A stretch of DNA of 6,663 bases from the NCBI GenBank assembly GCA_900556345.1, contig USOM01000049.1:1-6663 (forward strand), read 5' to 3'. The notes under the pieces were generated by a model. The model searched no databases. It was given only the letters and a program-made list of their open reading frames with translations, and had not been told where the DNA came from. Each line of letters opens with the position of its first letter. The stretch's first letter is position 1. Of the stretch, positions 1 through 5,652 are shown piece by piece. The position numbers and the translations under genes are program-made. The DNA is from an uncultured Clostridium sp. GTDB taxonomy: Bacteria > Bacillota > Clostridia > TANB77 > CAG-508.

Positions 1-427
1 ATATAAATATACATTCTTTCATCAAAATTGTATCTACTGTTGCAATAGCAAGTTGTCTCTCATTAAAATCTGTAATTATGTTTTTTTCTTTTTCTCTGGC
101 TACTTCATTTATAAAATTTTCGACTAATTTTCCGTCAATTATTCCCTCTACTCTTGTTTCTTTATGCAAAAGAAAGTTTATTGCCATTTGGCATAGTACT
201 TTTTTTCTTATTTTTAGGATTTTTTTGTATTTTTCTTTACATATTTGTTTAATTTCTTCTGGTGTGTATCCCATTGCATAAAGTGCTGCTATCGCGCTTC
301 CAGTGCTTGTTCCTGATATATATTTTATTTTTACTTCTAGTTCTTCTAGTGCTTTTAGAGCTCCTATATGGGCAAAGCCTTGTAGGCCTCCTCCTGCTAG
401 CGATATTTCGAATTCTGTATTTTTCAT
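1..427 (-). CDS. Patatin-like phospholipase, N-terminal part, cut by the window edge
   Basis: The first 142 codons of a minus-strand gene that continues past base 1, with no stop inside the window. It encodes a patatin-family serine acyl hydrolase, which usually cleaves acyl esters of phospholipids or other lipids with a Ser-Asp dyad. The glycine-rich oxyanion loop AGGGLQGFAHIGAL is at residues 11-24, and the nucleophile elbow GTSTGS at 39-44 makes Ser41 the predicted nucleophile. The catalytic Asp (usually in a DGG/DGA motif) lies beyond the edge. Residues 126-133 (LAIATVDT) fit the strand after the helical insert. The usual Arg or Lys of the GGGxRG loop is Gln16 here. There is no signal peptide, so it is probably cytoplasmic. 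The ATG at 427-425 is preceded by a GAGGAG SD at about 441-446. Family assignment is firm; the substrate is unknown. Confidence 0.88.
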   Translation of the reverse strand, partial: MKNTEFEISLAGGGLQGFAHIGALKALEELEVKIKYISGTSTGSAIAALYAMGYTPEEIKQICKEKYKKILKIRKKVLCQMAINFLLHKETRVEGIIDGKLVENFINEVAREKEKNIITDFNERQLAIATVDTILMKECIFI

Positions 428-458
428 TTTTAATAAATTCTCCTCTTGTAAATAATTT

Positions 459-488
459 GAGGTTTCTAATTTTTTTATTAGAAACCTC
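459..488 (-). terminator. Perfect 12-bp hairpin between cadA and the patatin gene
   Basis: GAGGTTTCTAAT (459-470) and ATTAGAAACCTC (477-488) are exact complements around a T6 loop. The hairpin starts 32 bases after the cadA stop, so it is the best candidate for the end of the metal operon. On the minus strand it is followed by AAATTATTT rather than a clean U tract, so termination may be incomplete. It also sits only about 12 bases before the patatin SD and could instead act as a leader hairpin of that gene. A TATAAT on the minus strand (492-497) just upstream could serve as a -10 for patatin, but I see no good -35. Confidence 0.55.
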
Positions 489-520
489 TTTATTATAACA
501 TATAAAATTTTAATATTCTA

Positions 521-2362
521 CTATTTTTTCACCTTAAGCATTCTCAAAGCATTAATTATAGCAATTATAGAAACTCCAACATCTGCAAAAACTGCTTCCC
601 ACATAGTAGAAAGACCAATTGCAGTAAGAATTAAAACTAAAACTTTAACAAAAATTGCAAAAACAATATTCTCTTTAACAATCTTCATTGTCTTTCTAGA
701 TAAAGCTATAGCATCTGCAATCTTAGATGGTTCATCTGTCATAATAACAACATCAGCAGCTTCAATTGCAGCATCAGAACCTAATGCTCCCATTGCAATT
801 CCTATGTCTGACATTGCAAGAACAGGACTATCATTTATTCCATCTCCTACAAATATAAGTTTACCTTTTTCTGTTTTTTCTTGCATTAATTTTTCCACTT
901 TCTCAACTTTTCCATCTGGTAACAATTCTGTATAAACTTCGTCTAACCTAAGTTTTTCTCCAACATCTTCACCAACTGTTTTCTTGTCACCTGTAAGCAT
1001 AACTGTTTTCTTTACTCCTAAATTTTTCAAATTCTTAACTAAACCTTTAGAGTCCTCTTTTATTTCATCTGAGATTATAATTAATCCTTTATATTCATTG
1101 TTTATTGCAATATACAATATTGTTCCAATATCCTCGCTTTTTGTATATTGAACTTTATTTTCTTCCATTAGTTTTTCATTACCAATTAATACATTTTTGT
1201 CATCTACTGTAACACTTATTCCATGCCCAGAAATTTCTTTTATATTTTTTATTCTATTTGTATCTATTTCCTTTTTATATGCATTTTTTATTGATTTTGC
1301 AATAGGATGATTCGAATAGTTTTCTGCATAAGCTGCAATTTCAAGTAATTCGTCTTTACTTATATTATTTGTTTCAATTTTTTGAACTTCAAACACGCCT
1401 TTAGTTAAGGTTCCAGTTTTATCAAATACAGCAATTTCAGTTGATGCTAGTGCTTCTAAATAGTTACTTCCTTTTATTAATATTCCCATTTTAGATGCTC
1501 CACCAATTCCTCCGAAAAAGCTTAATGGTATTGATATAACCAATGCACAAGGACATGATACAACTAAAAATGATAATGCTCTATAAATCCATTCTGTAAA
1601 TGATGTTCCTTTAAATATAAATGGTGGCACAATTGCAAGAATTACTGCTATAATTACAACTGTTGGTGTGTAATATTTAGCAAATTTAGTAATAAAGTTT
1701 TCGGATTTTGATTTTTTGCTACTTGCATTTTCAACTAAATCTAAAATTTTACTTACAGTTGATTCTCCATATTCTTTTGATACTTTTACCAAAATCTTTC
1801 CACTTTCATTTATAGACCCACTTAATACCTCATCATTTTCCTTTGCTTCAACTGGTACAGATTCTCCTGTTAAAGCTTTAGTATCAAGCATTGTTGTTCC
1901 TTCTATAATTGTTCCATCTAATGGTATTTTTTCACCTGGTTTTACAACAATTATCTCTCCAATTTTTACCTCGTCTGGGTCTACTTTTTCTTCTTTTCCA
2001 TCTCTTAAAACATTTGCATAATCTGGCCTTATATCCATTAAGCTTGATATTGATTTTCTTGATTTATCAACAGCATAGCTTTGAAATAATTCACCAATTT
2101 GATAAAATAGCATTACTGCAACTGCTTCTGGGAATTCACCAACTCCAAATGCACCTAATGTTGCAACAGCCATTAGAAAATTCTCATCAAATACCTTTCC
2201 TCTAAAGATATTTCTTACAGCTTTTTTTAAAATACTTAATCCAACTATTAAATAACTTATTATAAATAATGTATCTTTTATTAATTCGTTTCCAAAATTT
2301 CCTACAATTGCAACTATATATATAACTAATGCTATTAGTATTTTTATTGTTCTTTTTTTCAT
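521..2362 (-). CDS. cadA: P1B-type Zn2+/Cd2+/Pb2+-exporting ATPase, core without HMA domain
   Basis: An inner-membrane pump of 613 residues that uses ATP to export soft divalent metals. Diagnostic sites are all present: actuator-domain TGES (165-168), the metal-channel motif SCPCALVIS with CPC at 270-272, phosphorylation site DKTGT with Asp314, the nucleotide-domain HP pair (352-353), TGDK (457-460) and GDGINDSP (506-513). Lys573 in the next-to-last helix and Asp594 in the last (ADVGVSII) match the conserved Lys and Asp of the ZntA/CadA (P1B-2) group, which argues against copper. The usual N-terminal HMA domain is missing: the protein begins almost directly with the first membrane helix (about residues 6-22), and an HMA domain is encoded separately just upstream. 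The ATG has an AAGGAGGA SD (2371-2378) eight bases away. It is the last gene of the cadC-HMA-cadA operon. Whether Zn, Cd or Pb is the main substrate cannot be told. Confidence 0.95.
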   Translation of the reverse strand: MKKRTIKILIALVIYIVAIVGNFGNELIKDTLFIISYLIVGLSILKKAVRNIFRGKVFDENFLMAVATLGAFGVGEFPEAVAVMLFYQIGELFQSYAVDKSRKSISSLMDIRPDYANVLRDGKEEKVDPDEVKIGEIIVVKPGEKIPLDGTIIEGTTMLDTKALTGESVPVEAKENDEVLSGSINESGKILVKVSKEYGESTVSKILDLVENASSKKSKSENFITKFAKYYTPTVVIIAVILAIVPPFIFKGTSFTEWIYRALSFLVVSCPCALVISIPLSFFGGIGGASKMGILIKGSNYLEALASTEIAVFDKTGTLTKGVFEVQKIETNNISKDELLEIAAYAENYSNHPIAKSIKNAYKKEIDTNRIKNIKEISGHGISVTVDDKNVLIGNEKLMEENKVQYTKSEDIGTILYIAINNEYKGLIIISDEIKEDSKGLVKNLKNLGVKKTVMLTGDKKTVGEDVGEKLRLDEVYTELLPDGKVEKVEKLMQEKTEKGKLIFVGDGINDSPVLAMSDIGIAMGALGSDAAIEAADVVIMTDEPSKIADAIALSRKTMKIVKENIVFAIFVKVLVLILTAIGLSTMWEAVFADVGVSIIAIINALRMLKVKK

Positions 2363-2393
2363 ATTTTAGTTCCTCCTTTGCTTTTGACAATAT

Positions 2394-2435
2394 AAAGTTT
2401 GAAAAATAATTTATTAAAACTATTTTTCAAACTTT
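2394..2435 (-). other. Intercistronic 15-bp perfect hairpin between the HMA gene and cadA
   Basis: Two exact 15-base complementary arms (2394-2408 and 2421-2435) enclose a 12-base loop in the 77-base gap between the HMA stop and the cadA start. On the minus strand no U tract follows (TATATTGTC comes next), so it does not look like an intrinsic terminator. The cadA SD begins about 15 bases further on and is left free. A plausible role is protecting the 3' end of the upstream message or setting the expression ratio of the two genes; that is inference. Confidence 0.65.
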
Positions 2436-2439
2436 CTTT

Positions 2440-2661
2440 TTATACTTCTTTTATTGTACAATCTGGTTCTTCTCTTTTTACTACTTTCTGAACTTTTTTC
2501 ATAACTTCTTCTTTATTTTCTTCTTCACATTCTATGACTAATTTTTCTGTCATAAAGCTTATAGTTGCTTCATCTACTCCATCTATTTTTTGTATCGCTC
2601 TTTCTAATTCTGCTGCACAGTTTGCACAATCTAATCCTTTTATTTTAAACTTATATTTCAT
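2440..2661 (-). CDS. Stand-alone heavy-metal-associated (HMA) domain protein
   Basis: A 73-residue soluble protein that is a single HMA domain with the ferredoxin-like beta-alpha-beta-beta-alpha-beta pattern. The metal loop GLDCANCA has Cys12 and Cys15 as the binding pair; the GLDCANC form (Leu where copper chaperones often have Met) is common in the N-terminal domains of Zn/Cd ATPases. An acidic stretch ECEEENKEE follows in the middle, and another Cys lies near the C terminus (PDCTIKEV). It probably binds the metal handled by the next gene and acts as the missing N-terminal domain of that ATPase. The start at 2661 is chosen because GGAGGT (2669-2674) lies seven bases upstream. An in-frame ATG at 2674-2676 overlaps that SD and has no good SD of its own; it would add five residues. 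A CopZ-like copper chaperone is the alternative, made less likely by the operon. Confidence 0.9.
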   Translation of the reverse strand: MKYKFKIKGLDCANCAAELERAIQKIDGVDEATISFMTEKLVIECEEENKEEVMKKVQKVVKREEPDCTIKEV

Positions 2662-2679
2662 TTTCTTTACCTCCATTTT

Positions 2680-3042
2680 TTATCTTCTATGCTCGATATG
2701 TTCCATACCTACCTCAAAAACTTCTTTTACGTGCTCATCATCTAATGTATAAAATACTTCTTTTCCTACTTTTCTGCATTTTACTATTCCAGAACGCCTT
2801 AATGTTCCTAATTGGTGTGATATTGATGATTTGCTCATATTTAATACATTTGCTATGTCACATACACACATTTCGTTTTTATCTAGTGCATATAGTATTT
2901 TTGTTCTTGTTGTGTCTCCTAATATCTTAAAAAATTCTGCTAATTTGTTTAGCATATCTTCATCTGCCATTTGCTTTATTGTGTTTTCTACAACATCTTG
3001 ATGTATTACATTACAGTCACATACAAACTCATTCTTTGCCAT
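2680..3042 (-). CDS. cadC: ArsR/SmtB-family metal-sensing repressor, CadC-like
   Basis: A 120-residue winged-helix repressor, first gene of the metal operon. The recognition region ANVLNMSKSSISHQLGTLRRSGIV (about 64-87) followed by a VGKEVFYTL wing (92-100) is typical of the family. Two metal sites can be read. The first joins Cys8 and Cys10 near the N terminus with Cys59 and Cys61 in MCVCDIA, like the Cd/Pb-sensing alpha3N site of CadC. The second, Asp102, His104, His115 and His118, has exactly the spacing of the zinc-sensing alpha5 site of CzrA. By family knowledge, the apo dimer binds the operator and metal releases it. The SD is AAAGGGGGC just before the ATG. The stop is 18 bases before the HMA start, so the genes are cotranscribed. 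Inducers are likely Cd, Pb or Zn; CzrA-like zinc sensing is the main alternative. Confidence 0.93.
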   Translation of the reverse strand: MAKNEFVCDCNVIHQDVVENTIKQMADEDMLNKLAEFFKILGDTTRTKILYALDKNEMCVCDIANVLNMSKSSISHQLGTLRRSGIVKCRKVGKEVFYTLDDEHVKEVFEVGMEHIEHRR

Positions 3043-3078
3043 TTGTGCCCCCTTTCGATATTATAATTCTTTTGTTAC

Positions 3079-3098
3079 AGTTGAATGTTTATTCAACT
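3079..3098. promoter_or_regulatory. ArsR/CadC-type operator, 8-4-8 inverted repeat
   Basis: AGTTGAAT (3079-3086), four bases, then ATTCAACT (3091-3098) form a perfect inverted repeat. TTGAA/TTCAA half-sites of this kind are the usual targets of SmtB/CzrA/CadC repressors. It covers the predicted transcription start just downstream of the cadC -10, so bound repressor would block initiation. This supports autoregulation of the whole operon. Confidence 0.8.
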
Positions 3099-3104
3099 TT
3101 TTAT

Positions 3105-3133
3105 ATTATATTCATAATATTTTTTATTGTCAA
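3105..3133 (-). promoter_or_regulatory. Consensus sigma-A promoter of the cadC-HMA-cadA operon
   Basis: On the minus strand TTGACA (3128-3133) and TATAAT (3105-3110) match the -35 and -10 consensus at every base, with a 17-base spacer. Initiation is expected near 3098, inside the operator. A perfect promoter held off by a repressor fits a tightly inducible system. Confidence 0.88.
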
Positions 3134-3137
3134 TATT

Positions 3138-3159
3138 TTTTCACAAAATTTTCACAAAA
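3138..3159. repeat. Tandem 11-bp direct repeat in the divergent intergenic region
   Basis: TTTTCACAAAA occurs twice back to back (3138-3148, 3149-3159), flanked by AATATT-type inverted ends (3132-3141 and 3156-3165 are complementary). It lies between the cadC -35 and the -35 of the plus-strand gene. The period is close to one DNA turn, so a regulator or a bent A/T tract is possible; no known binding site is recognised. Confidence 0.55.
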
Positions 3160-3175
3160 AATATTTAATTTTGCC

Positions 3176-3205
3176 TTGACTACTATTTAAATAGCACGTT
3201 ATAAT
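3176..3205 (+). promoter_or_regulatory. Sigma-A promoter of the 3243 gene, with a palindrome in the spacer
   Basis: TTGACT (3176-3181) and TATAAT (3200-3205) are 18 bases apart and about 38 bases before the ATG. The spacer contains CTATTTAAATAG (3183-3194), a perfect 12-bp palindrome placed where a repressor could block RNA polymerase. Confidence 0.8.
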
Positions 3206-3242
3206 ATTTATTATAACATAAGAAAGAAAGGTGACTAAAAAT

Positions 3243-4535
3243 ATGAAAATACTAAAAAATTTTTTAAAGAACAATGATTCTAAACCTACTCCATTGCAAA
3301 AAACTGTAGAAACTGTCCAATCTGTAATAGAAGAAACTGATTCTGAAAAAGAAATTGCAAGGAAAAAGGCTATTGATGTTGCGTTAAAGGAAATTCAGGA
3401 AAATAAAGATATGCCTGCCGGAAAATTTATGCAAATGTTACAAGAAAAAACATCCTTAACAGATGAGGATTTAGTAACAATTATAACCCAACTTCCTGAT
3501 GTAAAATCAGAAAAAGCAACAATTGCAGCTGTGCAATCTACTTCCCTATCTCCAGAAAATATAACATCTATTGTAAAAGAAGCAGATATAAGTTTAGACA
3601 CTGCCGAAAAAATTGTAAATGAAATAGATAATGAGGCAATTCAAAAAGAACAACAAGCTATAATTGCAGCTGAACGCGAACAACAAATATTATCCAAACT
3701 TTCAGAAATCCACAAAAAATGTGATTCAATTGAAGACCCTAAACTAGTTGAGTTCATTGAAAAACTGGACATAAAGGATTACACAACCGACATAAATAAA
3801 AAACTAATGGCCATAATTTCTAAAAGAACAGCTTTAGATTGTATGAAATTTGGTGGTCCTCGTCTCCCTACTCTAACACGAATTCTCCCAGCAGAAGATA
3901 TGTTTGAAGCAGATTTACCTTTTTTAGCATTTTCCGATTATAAAGCTTTAAAAGTTAAATTTGATGACGACGATAAAAAATATACAGAATTCACCGATTC
4001 TACTAAAAAATTAATACGTGCAAAAATTCTAGAAGAAATTGCTAAAAAAACAGCTGAAACTTACGATTCAACAGGAAACTTCTTCTTGCCTCAAACAGAG
4101 AAATTTAAGAAATTATCTAATGATGATATTCATCTCTTCGAAAAAACGGTTAAAACTTATAGCAAAGATTTTGATAAATCTGCAGGCAGAAGATTAAGAA
4201 GACAATTATCTGGTGAAGCTGCAACAGAATTACACGACCTAAATAGGATGCTTGAGAAAATGAATCCAGCTGCTAGAGATTTAGCTCTTCAGAAAATAGT
4301 AGCATTATTGCAAAACGATCTTCTTACTAATAAAAGCTCTAAAATGAATAATGAATTAAGTAATACTTTAGAAGAAATAGAATTAGCTATACGCAAATTG
4401 CCAGCTAAAAGCCAATTGCCTGCTGCCCAAACGATATTAGATACTCTTAATCAAAGAAATGAAGCTACACTATTATTAAAAAACGCTAAAAAATCAACAG
4501 CTCCATCTCATCAAGATGATGACGAAGAAAGATAA
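3243..4535 (+). CDS. Uncharacterised helix-rich soluble protein, 430 residues
   Basis: I do not recognise the family. The protein is charged, almost entirely predicted helical, has no signal peptide or membrane segment, contains no Trp and only two Cys (160, 200). Residues 72-129 read as four short units of about 14-15 residues with a shared pattern (Leu/Ile-Ser/Thr-x-Asp/Glu, then Ile-Val/Ile, then Glu/Asp), beginning LTDEDLVTIITQLPD, KSEKATIAAVQSTS, LSPENITSIVKEAD and ISLDTAEKIVNEID, which suggests a helical-repeat scaffold. A Gln/Glu-rich coiled-coil-like stretch follows (130-160), then a less regular middle with FGGPRLPTLTR (203-213), a basic patch GRRLRRQ (315-321), and amphipathic helices to an acidic tail DDDEER. 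The ATG at 3243 is chosen because AAAGGTGA (3227-3234) is a good SD eight bases upstream; an in-frame GTG at 3231 lies inside that SD. It is a single-gene unit, divergent from the metal operon and not evidently linked to it. Confidence 0.85.
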   Translation: MKILKNFLKNNDSKPTPLQKTVETVQSVIEETDSEKEIARKKAIDVALKEIQENKDMPAGKFMQMLQEKTSLTDEDLVTIITQLPDVKSEKATIAAVQSTSLSPENITSIVKEADISLDTAEKIVNEIDNEAIQKEQQAIIAAEREQQILSKLSEIHKKCDSIEDPKLVEFIEKLDIKDYTTDINKKLMAIISKRTALDCMKFGGPRLPTLTRILPAEDMFEADLPFLAFSDYKALKVKFDDDDKKYTEFTDSTKKLIRAKILEEIAKKTAETYDSTGNFFLPQTEKFKKLSNDDIHLFEKTVKTYSKDFDKSAGRRLRRQLSGEAATELHDLNRMLEKMNPAARDLALQKIVALLQNDLLTNKSSKMNNELSNTLEEIELAIRKLPAKSQLPAAQTILDTLNQRNEATLLLKNAKKSTAPSHQDDDEER

Positions 4536-4567
4536 AAAACACCCTAAAATTGGGTGTCTTTTTTATT
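4536..4567. terminator. Bidirectional intrinsic terminator between convergent genes
   Basis: ACACCC (4539-4544) pairs with GGGTGT (4552-4557) around a 7-base loop. On the plus strand the stem is followed by CTTTTTTATTTT; on the minus strand it is followed by TTTTTTATC. It therefore ends both the 3243 gene, whose TAA is at 4533-4535, and the antiporter gene, whose stop begins inside the T tract at 4563. Confidence 0.85.
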
Positions 4568-5510
4568 TTACAAATAAAATTGTTAAATATGCTACATATA
4601 TAAATAAATATACAATACCATTAAATCTACTCATTTTATCTTTAGGTGGTATAAATGGAAATATTGCTAAAATTATTGATGATGCAATTAACACACTAAA
4701 ATCAAAGTTATATGAGAAATTATACGTAATAGGTGTTATAAATGCAGAAACTCCAATTATAAGTAAAATATTAAAAATATTCGAACCTATAATATTTCCT
4801 ATAGCTATATCGCTATTTCCTTTTACAGCTGCTGTAACACTCGTAACTAACTCTGGCAAACTTGTTCCTACTGCTAAAATAGTTAAACTAATTAGTTTTT
4901 CACTCCAATTAAAGTATCTCGCTACATTTACAGCATTATCCACAACTAAGTCTCCACCAAATTTCAAACTGAAAATTCCTAATAAGACAAAAACAACATT
5001 TTTTAAAATACTATTTTTCTTTTCTTCTGTTTGTATTTCAACTATCTCTTTTTTACTTTCTTTTCTTCCCATATATATTGTATATCCAATAAAAGCACAA
5101 AATAGTACAAGTAATATTACAGCTTCTAGTCTAGATATTCCGCCTTGGCTATTGCAAAAATACATTAAAACAATTGTAACTAATAAACACATAGGTATTT
5201 CATATAATCTTGTTTCTTTTTGAAATACAACAGATTTTATTGTTGCAGAAAGTCCCAAAATAAGTAATAAGTTGCATAAATTGCTTCCAATAATGTTTCC
5301 TATTGCCATATCTGAATATCCATCTAAAGCTGATGTTATGCTTACAAATAGCTCTGGCATTGATGTTCCAATCGATACTATTGTAAGTCCTATTATAATT
5401 TCTGGAATATGAAATTTTTTTGCTATTCCACTAGAACCATCAACTAATATATCTGCTCCTACAATTAATAGTACAAATCCTATTATGATTAAAACTACTG
5501 ATAAAAACAT
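4563..5510 (-). CDS. Calcium/sodium antiporter, CaCA family (YrbG-like)
   Basis: A 315-residue membrane protein, the usual length of bacterial YrbG-type exchangers, which move Ca2+ out of the cell in exchange for Na+ or another cation. It has the two inverted alpha-repeats that define the family: GTSMPE (48-53) with GNIIGSN (71-77), and GTSLPE (215-220) with GNIIGSN (238-244). Glu53 and Glu220 are the predicted ion ligands at the centre of the membrane. About ten hydrophobic helices are visible; a charged loop (about 148-167, GRKESKKEIVEIQTEEKK) joins the two halves. The start ATG (5508-5510) follows GGGAGG (5522-5527), a somewhat long spacing of 11 bases. It is transcribed alone from its own promoter. 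Exact ion specificity (Ca2+, or K+/Na+ variants) cannot be settled from motifs. Confidence 0.94.
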   Translation of the reverse strand: MFLSVVLIIIGFVLLIVGADILVDGSSGIAKKFHIPEIIIGLTIVSIGTSMPELFVSITSALDGYSDMAIGNIIGSNLCNLLLILGLSATIKSVVFQKETRLYEIPMCLLVTIVLMYFCNSQGGISRLEAVILLVLFCAFIGYTIYMGRKESKKEIVEIQTEEKKNSILKNVVFVLLGIFSLKFGGDLVVDNAVNVARYFNWSEKLISLTILAVGTSLPELVTSVTAAVKGNSDIAIGNIIGSNIFNILLIIGVSAFITPITYNFSYNFDFSVLIASSIILAIFPFIPPKDKMSRFNGIVYLFIYVAYLTILFVK

Positions 5511-5512
5511 AA

Positions 5513-5558
5513 ATAATATTGCCTCCCTTTAATTTTATATTTGACAAGGCAATATTAT
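5513..5558. repeat. 12-bp inverted repeat spanning the antiporter promoter and SD
   Basis: ATAATATTGCCT (5513-5524) and AGGCAATATTAT (5547-5558) are perfect complements separated by 22 bases. One arm covers the -10 of the antiporter promoter, the other covers part of its SD and the bases before its ATG. It could be an operator or, in read-through RNA, a hairpin hiding the SD; both are inference. Confidence 0.6.
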
Positions 5559-5582
5559 ACTTTAACAAGAATTTTTTTGCAA
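5554..5582 (-). promoter_or_regulatory. Probable sigma-A promoter of the antiporter gene
   Basis: On the minus strand TTGCAA (5577-5582, four of six consensus bases) and TATAAT (5554-5559, perfect) are separated by 17 bases. Initiation near 5547 would give a leader of about 37 bases, too short for a riboswitch. Confidence 0.65.
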
Positions 5583-5640
5583 GTTTTATCTTAACTTTTT
5601 TAAAGATTCGCTTTTTTCCAAAAAATATGTTAATATATTT

Positions 5641-5648
5641 AAGGAGGT
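5641..5648 (+). promoter_or_regulatory. Near-perfect SD of the HNH gene
   Basis: AAGGAGGT lies four bases before the ATG at 5653 and matches the 16S anti-SD across its length. It fixes this start. No convincing -35/-10 pair is seen on the plus strand between 5583 and 5640. Confidence 0.85.
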
Positions 5649-5652
5649 ATAT

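Noticed and set aside
78..498. Two plus-strand open frames in the patatin region
   Set aside because: They are antisense to a frame with clear patatin motifs and look like hydrophobic shadow translations.
1716..2205. Plus-strand open frames antisense to cadA
   Set aside because: They mirror the ATPase actuator region and have no SD or domain of their own.
3138..3159. Rex (NADH-sensing) operator
   Set aside because: Rex sites are inverted (TTGTGA...TCACAA); here both copies face the same way.
3231..3242. GTG start for the unknown protein, four codons earlier
   Set aside because: The GTG is part of the AAAGGTGA SD that serves the ATG at 3243.
3963..3977. DDDDK enterokinase-like site in the unknown protein
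   Set aside because: A chance run in an acidic, Lys-rich protein; it has no meaning in a bacterial cytoplasmic protein.
4516..5223. Long plus-strand open frame of 235 codons
   Set aside because: It lies antisense to the antiporter, whose two alpha-repeats and length are unmistakable, and it crosses the bidirectional terminator. It has no SD.
5511..5652. A cation riboswitch (such as yybP-ykoY) ahead of the antiporter
   Set aside because: The predicted leader is only about 37 bases and I see none of the conserved elements.
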